Shown here: positions 8,270 to 17,441 of the stretch, piece after piece
Layout of the letters: every line of letters begins with the position of its first letter
Position numbering within the stretch: position 1 is the first letter of the stretch
Assembly (NCBI RefSeq): GCF_016807185.1
Contig: NZ_JAEVYN010000002.1
Span: 1,606,528-1,670,527, forward strand
Source: Leptolyngbya sp. Cla-17
GTDB taxonomy: Bacteria; Cyanobacteriota; Cyanobacteriia; Leptolyngbyales; Leptolyngbyaceae
Direction of reading: 5' to 3'
DNA length: 64,000 bases
Made by a program: the position numbers and the translations under genes
The notes under the pieces: generated by a model
Seen by the model: only the letters and a program-made list of their open reading frames with translations
Told to the model about the DNA's origin: nothing
Database searches by the model: none

Positions 8270-8944
8270 CTATTCTTTCTTCCCATACCACTCAGTTAAC
8301 CGATCACTTAAAGTGGTTTGAATTTCTTGAAAGACGGCTGCTTCAGGCTGAGTTGCGTTAATTCTAGCGATGCGGTGGGGATGGGCTTGGGCAAGCGCGG
8401 TAAAACCTTGCTGTACGCGCTCGTGAAAGTTGAGATCAGCTTGTTCAATGCGATCGGCTTTGCCACGTTGGTGGGTTCTGGCAAGTCCGATTTTTACATC
8501 GAGATCAAGCCAAAGGGTGAGGTCGCTTTGTAAACCGTTGGTAGCAATCTGATTCAGCTGCTCAATTAACACTTGATCTAAACCCCGCCCATAGCCTTGG
8601 TAGGCAATGGTCGAGTCGGTATAGCGATCGCACAAAATTAAGTTTTTCTGGGTGAGCTGAGGTCGCAAAACTCCTTCTACATGCTGAGCGCGATCTGCCG
8701 CATATAGCAGTAGCTCTGCTCGATCCTGAATGGGTTCTTGAGTCGCATGTAATAGCAGTTGCCGTAGCCCTTGTCCTAAATTAGTGCCGCCGGGTTCACG
8801 AGTTACAACAAGCTGCTGTACCCAGCCGTTTGATTGCAGAAAGGCAAGCCAACCGCTATCGATCAACCACTGCCGCGATCGCTCCAATTGGGTCGTTTTA
8901 CCGCCACCCTCGACACCCTCAAACACAATTAATCGACCTGACAT
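8270..8944 (-). CDS. tmk: Thymidylate kinase
   Basis: Phosphorylates dTMP to dTDP with ATP in the dTTP pathway; 224 aa. The P-loop FEGVEGGGKTTQ lies at residues 8-19, the DR(Y/H) substrate motif is CDRYTDSTIAYQGYGRG, and the lid region (ARTHQRGKADRIE) follows the LWLDLD strand. Between P-loop and DRY there is a slightly expanded segment (DSGWLAFLQSNGWVQQ) before VTREPGGT, a modest insertion relative to short bacterial enzymes. The gene leads holB by 108 bases. Confidence 0.93.
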   Translation of the reverse strand: MSGRLIVFEGVEGGGKTTQLERSRQWLIDSGWLAFLQSNGWVQQLVVTREPGGTNLGQGLRQLLLHATQEPIQDRAELLLYAADRAQHVEGVLRPQLTQKNLILCDRYTDSTIAYQGYGRGLDQVLIEQLNQIATNGLQSDLTLWLDLDVKIGLARTHQRGKADRIEQADLNFHERVQQGFTALAQAHPHRIARINATQPEAAVFQEIQTTLSDRLTEWYGKKE

Positions 8945-9073
8945 AAATTTGGTATCACGTTTAATAATTCAGTTAAAAAATATACTTGCGTGGAATTTAG
9001 TTGATCTGCCATTTTGCTAACGACAGAATGAACGCTATCATGGCAAGGTCTAATTGTTGAAAGTCAGAAATCC

Positions 9074-9421
9074 ATGGCGCGCTACACTGGCATATTCAAA
9101 ATTTCGACCCCGGTAGCTGTCTTTCAGACGCTGATGAAGGAAACGTTGGAGTCTTGTCACTTTGACGTTATTTATCAGACTGATGATTATCTCATGGCAC
9201 GTGAGACTCCAGGGAACGTTGCTTTTCATCAATTGGTAACTACTGAAGTCCTAATTGATAAAACGACAGCAACGGATAGCGAAATTCGTCTGAGCATTGT
9301 AGTTAAAAATGAAGAGTTGCCTCTTCATCTCGATAATCACTGCCATCAAGTGTTTAGTCAAATTAGTCAAGCGATCTCAGAATCTAACCACTGGAAACTA
9401 ATAGAAGCGGTTGCAGGTTAA
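9074..9421 (+). CDS. Conserved cyanobacterial hypothetical protein, 115 aa
   Basis: A 115-residue soluble protein starting MARYTGIFKISTP with no signal peptide or membrane helix. The alternation of hydrophobic and polar residues (FDVIYQTDDYLMARE; IRLSIVVKNEELPL) suggests a small alpha/beta fold. I do not recognise a named domain. It stands alone on the plus strand between tmk and the FHA gene, both on the minus strand, and ends 18 bases from the FHA gene's stop, so the two converge tightly. The translation is even and compact, which supports a real gene. Confidence 0.6.
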   Translation: MARYTGIFKISTPVAVFQTLMKETLESCHFDVIYQTDDYLMARETPGNVAFHQLVTTEVLIDKTTATDSEIRLSIVVKNEELPLHLDNHCHQVFSQISQAISESNHWKLIEAVAG

Positions 9422-9439
9422 CATTGGCTGCTTCTAGTG

Positions 9440-9868
9440 CTAATCATAATCTTCTGGATCGCCCACCATATTTGGGCTGATTAAGGTTATGTCCCATTCA
9501 TCTGGTGGCACAGTAAGCACAGCATCTCGTTGCAGAGAGTAGTAAATAGCCCGAACTTGGGGGCCAAATACTACTTCATCTTCGTTTTTTAAATCTTGAG
9601 CTTGTAGTTTACGCCCGTTAATTAGCAACCCATTTGCACTTACCTTCCCCTTGGCATTTCCATCCACAATTCGGTAATAAAAGCTGCCATCTTCGTTAGG
9701 TAGCTGCACCAAGGTTGCATGACGACGAGAGACAAACTGAGAAACTAACCGGATATCACACTTAGGATCTCGGCCAATTGAATAAAGTGGCGAAGTAAGA
9801 ATAAACTCGCGTCGTCCTTTGTCGTCTTCAATAATCAGAAGATGATTTTTGTGTGGTTCAGAAGGCAT
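9440..9868 (-). CDS. FHA-domain protein
   Basis: A 142-aa protein consisting almost entirely of one forkhead-associated domain, a phosphothreonine-binding module. The hallmark residues are present in order: YSIGRDPKCDIRL (Gly-Arg loop), then VSRRHATL (Ser-x-x-His), and NGLLINGRKL (Asn-Gly-x-x-(I/V)-Asn-Gly) about 45 residues later. I use the ATG at 9868 rather than the GTG six codons upstream. An acidic tail (MVGDPEDYD) ends the protein. It would act as an adaptor for a Ser/Thr kinase; none lies in the window. Confidence 0.85.
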   Translation of the reverse strand: MPSEPHKNHLLIIEDDKGRREFILTSPLYSIGRDPKCDIRLVSQFVSRRHATLVQLPNEDGSFYYRIVDGNAKGKVSANGLLINGRKLQAQDLKNEDEVVFGPQVRAIYYSLQRDAVLTVPPDEWDITLISPNMVGDPEDYD

Positions 9869-10451
9869 TGATGCTCGGAGGGACACAACGTTCTCTTAAA
9901 GAAACAGCAAAACTAATGGAATCAAAAAAGAACTGTTGAAGATTTTAGCTTGAAACAATATAAAGATCTGACAACTAATTTTTATAGCCTCAGCCAATAC
10001 CTCCTTTGCAGACCATACCTAAACTAACCTGCAAATCGCGATCGCTAGAAAGTTTTTAGGAGGTGACAACGGACATGGCCTTACAGCCAAGAAGAATAAT
10101 TAAATAAAAGACAGTACAGGCAATAATAACCGAATTAGCAATAGGAATAGGGCAACTCGCATCACTGTTGCAATGCATTTAAGGCGATCGCTTAGAATTG
10201 TCCCAGCAAAAACAGATTACCTTTGGCAAGGAGCAAGTCTCTCGCCAGATTTCTCTATCAAATCGACCATCAGATATCTGGCATCGATATGGGGAAAGTT
10301 GCTTTTTGGTAGACATACTCAACGCTAAAGCCGGATGTCAACGCGAGCGCTGTCTGCCACAGCGCTAAAAATCAGTTTCTCAAGATGTCCATTCTTAGCT
10401 TCATCACAGAACTGCTTCGCGAAAGTTGGCCTCCAGTGATTTACCTGCCCT
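9869..10451. other. Gene-free stretch with one short hairpin
   Basis: About 580 bases between the FHA gene and miaB without a credible open frame on either strand. It contains a HIP1 octamer near 10186 and a perfect 8-bp stem with a 5-base loop at 10346-10366 (AGCGCTGT, CTGCC, ACAGCGCT). No T-run follows the hairpin on either strand, so it is not a standard terminator. No RNA gene is recognised. Confidence 0.4.
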
Positions 10452-11807
10452 TTAAAGAAGAACTGGTGCTAAAACTTCACCCGTTAGACTAAACGCTCGC
10501 ACATCGGTAATTCGCACTTTCACAAGCTTCCCTTTGAAATCCTGAATCTCACCCGGAAAGAAGGTCAACCGATTACCGCGAGTTCGACCCATTACCTGAG
10601 CCGGGTTTTTCTCATTCTGCTCTTCTACCAAGATTTCTTCAATTCGCCCTAGGTAGCGCTGCGATCGCTCCATAGCCTTAATCGACATCAGGTGATTCAA
10701 TCGCTGCAAGCGATCGCTTTTCACCCCTTCACTCAACTGATTTTCCCACAGCGCCGCAGGAGTTCCAGGACGAGGAGAATAAGCAGCAGTATTGATCAAG
10801 TCAAAGCCAATTTCTTCAACCAGCTTGAGTGTATTCTCAAACTGGTGCTCTGTTTCACCCGGAAACCCCACGATCACATCCGCACTAATCGAAGCATCCG
10901 GCATCAGATCGCGAATCGTGTCAATAATGCGGCAATATTTCTCCTGAGAGTACCCTCGCCCCATTGCCTTCAACACTTCGTTGTCTCCCGATTGAAAGGG
11001 AATGTGAAAATGCTCACACACCTTTGGTAATTCTGCACAGGCGTGAATCAAACGCTCAGTAAAATAGCGAGGATGACTAGTAGCAAAGCGAATTCGTTCC
11101 ACTCCAGGAACATCATGGACGTAGTAGAGCAAATCGGTGAAGGTATGCTGATGTCGTCCTTCTGAAGTGGAACCTGGCAAATCACGCCCATAAGCATCGA
11201 TATTTTGTCCCAAAAGTGTAATTTCTTTGTAGCCCTGCTGCCCTAAAATCTCCATTTCAGCGCGAATGGCGGCTGGTGTACGTGACTGCTCAACGCCTCT
11301 AACATTTGGCACTACACAATAGGTACAGCGCTCATTACAGCCATAGATGACGTTAACCCAAGCTGTGACTGCACTGTCTCTACGAGGCTTAGTAATGTCT
11401 TCAATAATATGTACTGGTTCTGTTGCAAGAACCTGGCTACCTGCTAAAACCTGCTCTAATAATTCTTGCAAGCGATTGGCATGTTGAGGTCCCATAACCA
11501 GGTCTAGCTCAGGTACACGCCGCAGCAATTTTTCTCCTTCTTGCTGGGCAACACATCCCGCCACAATTAAGGTTAGGTGAGGATTTTCGTGTTTGCGTTT
11601 TGCCTGTCGCCCTAGATGGGAGTAGACCTTTTGCTCTGCATTGTCTCGAATGGTACAGGTATTATACAAAATCAAATCAGCGTCGTTGGGTTCCTCTGTC
11701 CACGCAAAGCCCATATTTTCTAAGATGCCAGCCATGCGCTCGGAGTCGGCTTTATTCATCTGGCAACCGAAGGTAGTGATATGGTAACGACGAGCAGCAA
11801 TAGCCAT
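10452..11807 (-). CDS. miaB: tRNA-2-methylthio-N6-dimethylallyladenosine synthase
   Basis: A 451-aa radical-SAM methylthiotransferase that adds the 2-methylthio group to i6A37 of tRNAs reading codons that start with U. The N-terminal UPF0004 domain (FGCQMNKADSERMAGIL) holds the three Cys of the auxiliary cluster (C15, then the CTI and CVA positions). The radical-SAM domain has CNERCTYCVVP, the CxxxCxxC cluster site, near residue 157, and GQNIDAYG further on. A C-terminal TRAM domain (about 380-450, ILVEEQN to VRITDVRAFSLTGE) binds tRNA. Length and motif order are normal. It is transcribed alone, away from ado. Confidence 0.95.
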   Translation of the reverse strand: MAIAARRYHITTFGCQMNKADSERMAGILENMGFAWTEEPNDADLILYNTCTIRDNAEQKVYSHLGRQAKRKHENPHLTLIVAGCVAQQEGEKLLRRVPELDLVMGPQHANRLQELLEQVLAGSQVLATEPVHIIEDITKPRRDSAVTAWVNVIYGCNERCTYCVVPNVRGVEQSRTPAAIRAEMEILGQQGYKEITLLGQNIDAYGRDLPGSTSEGRHQHTFTDLLYYVHDVPGVERIRFATSHPRYFTERLIHACAELPKVCEHFHIPFQSGDNEVLKAMGRGYSQEKYCRIIDTIRDLMPDASISADVIVGFPGETEHQFENTLKLVEEIGFDLINTAAYSPRPGTPAALWENQLSEGVKSDRLQRLNHLMSIKAMERSQRYLGRIEEILVEEQNEKNPAQVMGRTRGNRLTFFPGEIQDFKGKLVKVRITDVRAFSLTGEVLAPVLL

Positions 11808-12319
11808 GAGGAGGTATAAAGATAATTGATTGCAGTTTGCACAAAATGTGACTGTGCATCCAGCATTTGATCTTACAGCAGAGTCAATTAATCTGCGGAT
11901 TCTCTTTTAGGAGCCGATGAATTAGCAAACTCATTTAGAAGAACGGTGGATGCGGGTAAATTGCTGTCAATAGTGTGATTTTTTTGAAGTCACTATCGGG
12001 TTAAATATGTGAGCGTGGAAAGAGCTAGATAGAATTTGAGAAACGTTTAACGCGATCGCGTTAACAGAAACCATTCTTCTATATTAGATGGAAGATATTG
12101 GGCGATAGGTTTTTCGGAAGTTCTAAATGGTTTGGTTGCTATCTGGTGAGAATATCATTGGTATTCACGTCGCATCAGGAAAACGCTAGAGTGATACAAG
12201 CGAGTAGATAAAGGTATCTGTTACGCTTTATGCTTCAGTCATTCATTTTCCAGCTTGATTTCCCGCTTACTATTCCAATGCCGAGTAACATCGGCTGCAT
12301 TCTGAGGAGAAAGTAATCT
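11808..12319. promoter_or_regulatory. Intergenic region with the ado promoter; 18-bp HIP1-centred palindrome
   Basis: About 510 bases separate divergently transcribed miaB and ado, so both promoters should lie here. At 12047-12064 the sequence TTAACGCGATCGCGTTAA is a perfect 18-bp palindrome around a HIP1 core. No coding frame of useful length is present. A GAGGAG ribosome-binding site precedes the ado ATG. The exact transcription starts cannot be placed by eye. Confidence 0.4.
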
Positions 12320-13015
12320 ATGCCGCAGCTTGAGGCTAGTGCCGCAATCGACTTCCGGAGCGAGTCTTACCAAGACGCTTACAGTCGAATTAACGCAATT
12401 GTAATTGAGGGCGAACAAGAAGCCCATGAGAACTACACCAAGCTAGCCGACTTCCTTCCTGACAGTAAGGATCAGTTGCACAGCCTAGCGAAAATGGAAA
12501 GTCGTCATAAGAAAGGCTTTGAAGCGTGTGGGCGAAACCTAAGTGTGACTCCAGATATGGAGTTTGCCGGTCGGTTTTTCTCCCAACTACATCGCAATTT
12601 CCAAGACGCTGCTAGTCAGGGCAACATCGTAACCTGTTTGCTGATTCAATCGCTGATTATCGAATGTTTTGCGATCGCAGCTTACAACATCTACATTCCA
12701 GTAGCTGATGACTTTGCGCGGAAAATTACTGAAGGCGTGGTTAAGGACGAATATAGCCATCTAAATTTTGGGGAAGAATGGCTAAAGGCTCATTTTGAAG
12801 AATCAAAAGCAGAATTAGAGGCTGCCAATCGACAAAATCTTCCTATTGTTTGGCAAATGCTCAATCAAGTTGAAGATGATGCTCGTGTTCTTGGAATGGA
12901 AAAAGAAGCATTGGTTGAAGACTTTATGATTCAGTATGGCGAAGCGCTTAGCAATATCGGTTTCACAAACCGCGATGTGATGCGTCTATCTGCAATGGGC
13001 TTAGCAGCAGTTTAG
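12320..13015 (+). CDS. ado: Aldehyde-deformylating oxygenase (alkane synthase)
   Basis: A 231-aa ferritin-like di-iron enzyme that converts fatty aldehydes to alkanes (n minus 1) plus formate. The iron ligands are visible in order: Glu in the EGEQEAHENY helix, the MESRHKKGF E-x-x-H, then the IIECFAIAAY helix and VKDEYSHLNFGEEWL with E-x-x-H again. Length is exactly that of characterised cyanobacterial enzymes. The ATG at 12320 follows GAGGAG. The substrate comes from aar, 300 bases downstream on the same strand. A hairpin just after the stop may separate the transcripts. Confidence 0.96.
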   Translation: MPQLEASAAIDFRSESYQDAYSRINAIVIEGEQEAHENYTKLADFLPDSKDQLHSLAKMESRHKKGFEACGRNLSVTPDMEFAGRFFSQLHRNFQDAASQGNIVTCLLIQSLIIECFAIAAYNIYIPVADDFARKITEGVVKDEYSHLNFGEEWLKAHFEESKAELEAANRQNLPIVWQMLNQVEDDARVLGMEKEALVEDFMIQYGEALSNIGFTNRDVMRLSAMGLAAV

Positions 13016-13026
13016 CTAGAGTGATG

Positions 13027-13054
13027 TTTGGGATGGGCGATCGCTCATCCCAAA
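13027..13054 (+). terminator. Hairpin downstream of ado
   Basis: Perfect 9-bp stem TTTGGGATG / CATCCCAAA enclosing a loop that contains GCGATCGC, starting 11 bases after the ado stop. The bases that follow (TATTGATTTCT) are only moderately T-rich, so it could be a weak terminator or an mRNA-stabilising 3' structure. Confidence 0.5.
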
Positions 13055-13120
13055 TATTGATTTCTACAACAGATTTTCAGCTAAACTTCAGTACTTTCAT
13101 AGCGGCAGCTATATTTTAGT

Positions 13121-13150
13121 TGAATCCTACAAATGTATTTATAGGATTCA
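13121..13150 (+). promoter_or_regulatory. Inverted repeat upstream of aar
   Basis: A 9-bp inverted repeat (TGAATCCTA at 13121-13129 and TAGGATTCA at 13142-13150) with a 12-base AT-rich spacer, about 165 bases before the aar start. It may be an operator or leader structure for a separate aar promoter. No T-run follows it. Confidence 0.35.
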
Positions 13151-13314
13151 TTAGTAATTCAGTTACTTAATTTAGGTAGCCTCTATTTAAATAGCCAAAC
13201 TTGCATGTAATCTGATATACCTTGATTCATGCCGCCGTTTTTATAAGTTATTTACACTACCAAAATTTTAACGGTTCATTTTTAATCACAATTACCCTCA
13301 AGAAAACTGTCTAA

Positions 13315-14337
13315 ATGTTTGGTCTTATCGGTCACCTTACCAGCCTGGAACATGCTCAGTCCGTGGCAAATGAACTGGGATACCCAGAATATGCCAATGA
13401 AGGACTCGACTTTTGGTGCAGCGCTCCGCCCCAAATTGTAGACGACATCACTGTTACAAGCATTACCGGACAGAAGATTTACGGGAAGTATGTAGAATCT
13501 TGCTTTTTGCCAGAAATGCTAGCAAATCGCCGGATTAAAGCAGCTACCCGCAAGATTATTAATGCAATGGCTCATGCTCAAAAGCATGGCATCGACATCA
13601 CAGCCTTGGGTGGTTTTTCTTCTATCATCTTTGAAAATTTTAATCTACAACAAATTCAACAGGTACGAAACGTCAAGTTGGAGTTTGAGCGGTTTACTAC
13701 CGGAAACACCCACACCGCATATGTTATCTGTCGCCAACTCGAACAATTGGCTCCCACTCTAGGCATTGAGCTTTCTAAAGCAACCGTTGCAGTTTGTGGA
13801 GCAACTGGCGACATTGGCAGCGCAGTTTGTCGCTGGCTAAACGAGCGCACAGATGTCGCCGAGATCCTTTTGATTGCGCGTAATCAAGAGCGCTTGAATG
13901 ATCTCCAGGCAGAGTTGGGGCGGGGCAAAATTATGGATCTGAATGATGCTTTACCCCAAGCGGACATCATTGTGTGGGTTGCCAGTATGCCCAAAGGTGT
14001 TGAAATTGACCCAACAGTTTTAAAACAGCCTTGCTTGTTAATTGACGGTGGCTACCCTAAAAATCTGGCCACCAAAGTGCAACGATCCGGAGTTCATGTT
14101 TTGAGCGGAGGAATTGTGGAGCATTCACTGGATATTGACTGGAAAATCATGAAAATTGTCAATATGGATGTACCCGGTCGTCAACTCTTTGCGTGCTTTG
14201 CGGAATCAATGCTCTTGGAATTTGAAAAGTGGTATACCAACTTTTCCTGGGGACGTAATCGCATTACCGTAGAAAAAATGGATCAGATTGGTTATGCATC
14301 TGTAAAGCATGGCTTCAGACCGTTACTAGAATCATAA
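13315..14337 (+). CDS. aar: Long-chain acyl-[acyl-carrier-protein] reductase
   Basis: A 340-aa NADPH-dependent enzyme that reduces fatty acyl-ACP to the fatty aldehyde used by the ado product. The start MFGLIGHLTSLEHAQ is characteristic. The Rossmann nucleotide-binding loop reads CGATGDIGSAVCRWL at about residue 162, and the C-terminal block (SGGIVEHSLDIDWK, then RQLFACFAESMLLEFE) is conserved among cyanobacterial enzymes. A catalytic Cys that forms an acyl-enzyme intermediate is known in the family; C294 (LFACFAE) is the likely counterpart. The aar-accA order supports supply of acyl chains to this pathway. Confidence 0.95.
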   Translation: MFGLIGHLTSLEHAQSVANELGYPEYANEGLDFWCSAPPQIVDDITVTSITGQKIYGKYVESCFLPEMLANRRIKAATRKIINAMAHAQKHGIDITALGGFSSIIFENFNLQQIQQVRNVKLEFERFTTGNTHTAYVICRQLEQLAPTLGIELSKATVAVCGATGDIGSAVCRWLNERTDVAEILLIARNQERLNDLQAELGRGKIMDLNDALPQADIIVWVASMPKGVEIDPTVLKQPCLLIDGGYPKNLATKVQRSGVHVLSGGIVEHSLDIDWKIMKIVNMDVPGRQLFACFAESMLLEFEKWYTNFSWGRNRITVEKMDQIGYASVKHGFRPLLES

Positions 14338-14501
14338 GAATGAAGCTTAAGAAATCTGCCGAAGTTGATGAGATGATGAAATGCTCAGCTAAAGCAAATC
14401 CTTTCTTTTTGCTCTTAATCTAATTGTTGAGCTCTAAACTCTTTTTGGATCTGGATTTTCCTACTTAGTTCCATTCATATTTTCTACTGTCTTTATTGAC
14501 T

Positions 14502-15482
14502 ATGGTAACGACTGAACGCAAACTGATTCTTTTGGATTTTGAAAAACCTTTAGCGGAATTGGAATCTAGGATTATCCAAATCCGTGAGCTTGCAGAGGAG
14601 AATGACGTTGATGTGTCGGGTGAGATTCGTCATCTAGAGTCAAGGGCTGTGCAACTTCGGCAAGAGATATTTAGTAATCTATCTCCACTGCAACGCTTGC
14701 AGGTTGCTCGTCATCCCCGTCGCCCTGGTACGTTGGATTATATCCAAGCGATGAGTGATGAGTGGATGGAACTTCATGGCGATCGCGGCGGGTTTGACGA
14801 TCCAGCAATGGTGGCAGGAGTAGCTCGGTTTGCAGGTCGTCCCGTTGTGATGTTGGGGCAGCAAAAAGGACACGATACCAAAGACAATATCACTCGAAAC
14901 TTTGGCATGGCATCCCCTGGTGGTTACCGGAAGGCTCTGCGTTTGATGGAACACGCCGATCGCTTTGGCATGCCAATTTTGACCTTTATTGATACTCCAG
15001 CCGCTTGGCCTGGTTTGGATGCAGAGGCCTTTGGTCAAGGTGAAGCGATCGCATTGAACCTGCGAGAAATGTTTCGGTTTGAAGTTCCGATTATTTGCAC
15101 TGTGATTGGCGAAGGCGGGTCTGGTGGAGCATTAGGAATTGGAGTCGGCGATCGCCTACTAATGTTTGAACATTCTATCTATAGTGTTGCGCCCCCTGAA
15201 GCCTGTGCAGCCATTCTTTGGCGGGATGCTGCCAAAGCTCCTCAGGCAGCAGACGCGCTCAAAATCACCTCTACCGATCTAAAAGCTTTAGCAATTATCG
15301 ATGAGATTCTACCTGAGCCGATTGGGGGTGCCCATGCCGATCCATTAAATGCAGCAGAAACTTTAAAGACTTCTTTAATTAAGCATTTAGATGAACTCAG
15401 CCGAATGACTATCCAACAGCGCCAGGATCTGCGTTACCAAAAGTTTCGGGCGATGGGTGTATTTACAGAGCTATCTGCTTAG
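14502..15482 (+). CDS. accA: Acetyl-CoA carboxylase carboxyltransferase subunit alpha
   Basis: A 326-aa subunit of the carboxyltransferase half of acetyl-CoA carboxylase, the committed step of fatty-acid synthesis. The N-terminal coiled region (KPLAELESRIIQIRELAEEN) and the crotonase-fold core with GGFDDPAMVAGVARF, GMASPGGYRKALRLM, DTPAAWPGLDAE and GEGGSGGALGIGVGD are all present. I use the ATG at 14502; the TTG two codons upstream lacks support. Length is normal for bacteria. It sits directly after aar, which ties fatty-acid supply to alkane formation. Confidence 0.96.
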   Translation: MVTTERKLILLDFEKPLAELESRIIQIRELAEENDVDVSGEIRHLESRAVQLRQEIFSNLSPLQRLQVARHPRRPGTLDYIQAMSDEWMELHGDRGGFDDPAMVAGVARFAGRPVVMLGQQKGHDTKDNITRNFGMASPGGYRKALRLMEHADRFGMPILTFIDTPAAWPGLDAEAFGQGEAIALNLREMFRFEVPIICTVIGEGGSGGALGIGVGDRLLMFEHSIYSVAPPEACAAILWRDAAKAPQAADALKITSTDLKALAIIDEILPEPIGGAHADPLNAAETLKTSLIKHLDELSRMTIQQRQDLRYQKFRAMGVFTELSA

Positions 15483-15847
15483 AAACAAAAATCGTATCTA
15501 CACAGCTTATAGACCTGAGTGGTATACTAGCAAAGTTACATTTGTTTACAACCTCTCATTTTCCAGGTTCATTTTTCCTTAGAAGAGTGAAAGCATTCTA
15601 TCTATCAGTAGCAGGCGTACGGTTTTGACAGTGAGTCAGCCAGATTGCACTGAGTTGAAGCACCACTTAAGTTCAAGACTTTTGTGGACAGACAGATGCA
15701 TACCAGAGTCCATAGCTTGTTAGTTCACAGATTTCATATGGTTTCAATCAGTGGTTCACGATGTACTAATGATTTTGTCTCAAGCTAGAGATGTTTGAGT
15801 GGTTAACTGAACAGCTTTTACATGACGTAGGACATTAGTATTTCATC
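15483..15847. other. Intergenic region, 365 bases
   Basis: AT-rich stretch between accA and the SDR gene, no credible gene on either strand. It is the likely site of an SDR promoter. I see no stable hairpin, repeat or RNA gene. Confidence 0.3.
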
Positions 15848-16567
15848 ATGTCTCAACAACGGCGTGCCCTGATTACTGGGGCAAGTAGTGGCATTGGTAG
15901 AGCAACAGCTCTTGCGTTTGCCGAAAGTGGTATTCATGTTGCTCTTGTAAGTCGTAGTCAAACTAAATTGGAAGAAGTTGCTAAAGCAGCTATGAACCAC
16001 GGTGTGACTGCAAAAGCCTATTCTGTAGATTTGGCAGATGTTTCTCATGTGAGTGAACAGCTTGCCGCGATCGCTCAAGATTTTGGTGTGATCGACATCC
16101 TGGTTAATAACGCTGGGATGGGTTACACAGGGTCGCTTCAAGATACACCTCTCTCAGATTGGCAAATGGTTTTAGACCTCAACTTGACGAGCGTGTTTCA
16201 GTGCATTCAGGCAGTGCTACCTGGAATGCGCCAGCGTCAACGAGGAACTATCATTAACATTGCGTCGGTTGCAGGTCATCAAGTGTTTTCCAACTGGGGC
16301 GCTTACTGCGTCAGCAAGTTTGGCTTGGTGGCACTCTCTAAAACCCTTGCGATCGAAGAGCGAGCCAATGGTATTCGAGTCGTTACCATTTCTCCAGGTT
16401 CAGTTAACACCTCCATTTGGGATACCGATACTGTTCAAGCGGATTTTGACCGTTCGCGTATGTTGACACCCGAAATTGTTGCCCAATCGGTTCTCTACAC
16501 TGCTCTTTTACCAGAGCAAGCAGTCGTAGAGGAGATCATGCTCATGCCCAACGCTGGCACGTTTTAG
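15848..16567 (+). CDS. Short-chain dehydrogenase/reductase (FabG-like)
   Basis: A 239-aa classical SDR. The cofactor motif ITGASSGIGRATAL is at residues 8-21, NNAG is near residue 88, the catalytic Ser lies in NIASVAGH, and YCVSK supplies the Tyr-x-x-x-Lys pair. It would be a NADPH-dependent reductase of a 3-oxoacyl or similar carbonyl; the substrate cannot be fixed. This SDR commonly follows accA and precedes folE in cyanobacteria, so its position is ancestral here. The ATG at 15848 is the first in frame. Confidence 0.85.
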   Translation: MSQQRRALITGASSGIGRATALAFAESGIHVALVSRSQTKLEEVAKAAMNHGVTAKAYSVDLADVSHVSEQLAAIAQDFGVIDILVNNAGMGYTGSLQDTPLSDWQMVLDLNLTSVFQCIQAVLPGMRQRQRGTIINIASVAGHQVFSNWGAYCVSKFGLVALSKTLAIEERANGIRVVTISPGSVNTSIWDTDTVQADFDRSRMLTPEIVAQSVLYTALLPEQAVVEEIMLMPNAGTF

Positions 16568-16650
16568 TTTGCTTGCTGACTCAACCGAATTAGCAACCAC
16601 TGATTCCTGTTAATTTATCCACTTTCACATCATCAAATTCTGGTTCAATT

Positions 16651-17355
16651 ATGACTACTGCTTCCAACGGTTCCAACAGTGACTCCAATCGCCTTGTTGC
16701 TGAGATTCCTAAAAATCTAGAACTCCGTCCTGATCGCAACACCTTAGATGGTGCCCAAGAGCCAAAACTGCATATTCCATCAGACGAACAACAGAGCGAA
16801 ATGCAGAAAGCAGTGAGAACCATGCTGCTAGGGGTAGGTGAAGATCCAGAACGAGAAGGCTTGCTCAAAACGCCAAAACGGGTAGCTGAGGCGATGCGGT
16901 TTTTGACCAGCGGCTACCAGCAATCGTTGGAAGAACTCGTGAACGGGGCTATTTTCAACGAAGGCCACAATGAGATGGTTTTAGTACGAGATATTGATGC
17001 TTTTAGCCTATGTGAACATCACATGTTGCCATTTATGGGCAAAGTTCACGTTGCTTACATTCCTAACCAAAAAGTGGTGGGTCTAAGCAAATTGGCACGG
17101 ATTGTAGAGATGTATTCTCGGCGCTTGCAGGTGCAGGAGCGTTTAACTCGTCAAATAGCAGAAGCAGTTCAGTTGATTCTTGAACCGCAGGGCGTGGCAG
17201 TAGTGATGGAAGCTAGTCACATGTGCATGACAATGCGAGGTGTACAAAAACCTGGCGCTTGGACGGTCACCAGTGCAATGGTGGGCGTGTTTCAAGAACA
17301 GCAAAAAACCCGCGAAGAATTTCTGAATTTAATTCGCCATAAGCCAGCCTTTTAA
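16651..17355 (+). CDS. folE: GTP cyclohydrolase I
   Basis: A 234-aa enzyme that turns GTP into 7,8-dihydroneopterin triphosphate, first step of folate and pterin synthesis. Zinc ligands are visible in FSLCEHHMLPF (Cys and His) and SHMCMTMRGVQKP (second Cys); EMYSRRLQVQERLT and GVAVVMEASH are further family blocks. The first 50 residues are Ser/Asn-rich and poorly conserved, common for cyanobacterial enzymes. A rho-independent terminator follows about 55 bases after the stop. Confidence 0.95.
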   Translation: MTTASNGSNSDSNRLVAEIPKNLELRPDRNTLDGAQEPKLHIPSDEQQSEMQKAVRTMLLGVGEDPEREGLLKTPKRVAEAMRFLTSGYQQSLEELVNGAIFNEGHNEMVLVRDIDAFSLCEHHMLPFMGKVHVAYIPNQKVVGLSKLARIVEMYSRRLQVQERLTRQIAEAVQLILEPQGVAVVMEASHMCMTMRGVQKPGAWTVTSAMVGVFQEQQKTREEFLNLIRHKPAF

Positions 17356-17410
17356 GAATACATAGCAACTTTACAATTGCTATATGCCATAGTGTGGGGC
17401 TAAATATTAG

Positions 17411-17441
17411 GGGAGCTAGATTGAAACTGCTAGCTCCTTTT
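17411..17441 (+). terminator. Rho-independent terminator after folE
   Basis: Perfect 8-bp stem GGAGCTAG / CTAGCTCC (17412-17419 and 17430-17437) with a 10-base loop, followed at once by TTTT. It lies 56 bases downstream of folE and ends the ado-to-folE block. Confidence 0.75.

Noticed and set aside
10346..10366. Rho-independent terminator after miaB or FHA
   Set aside because: The stem is perfect but no T-run follows on either strand, and it lies about 90 bases from the miaB stop.
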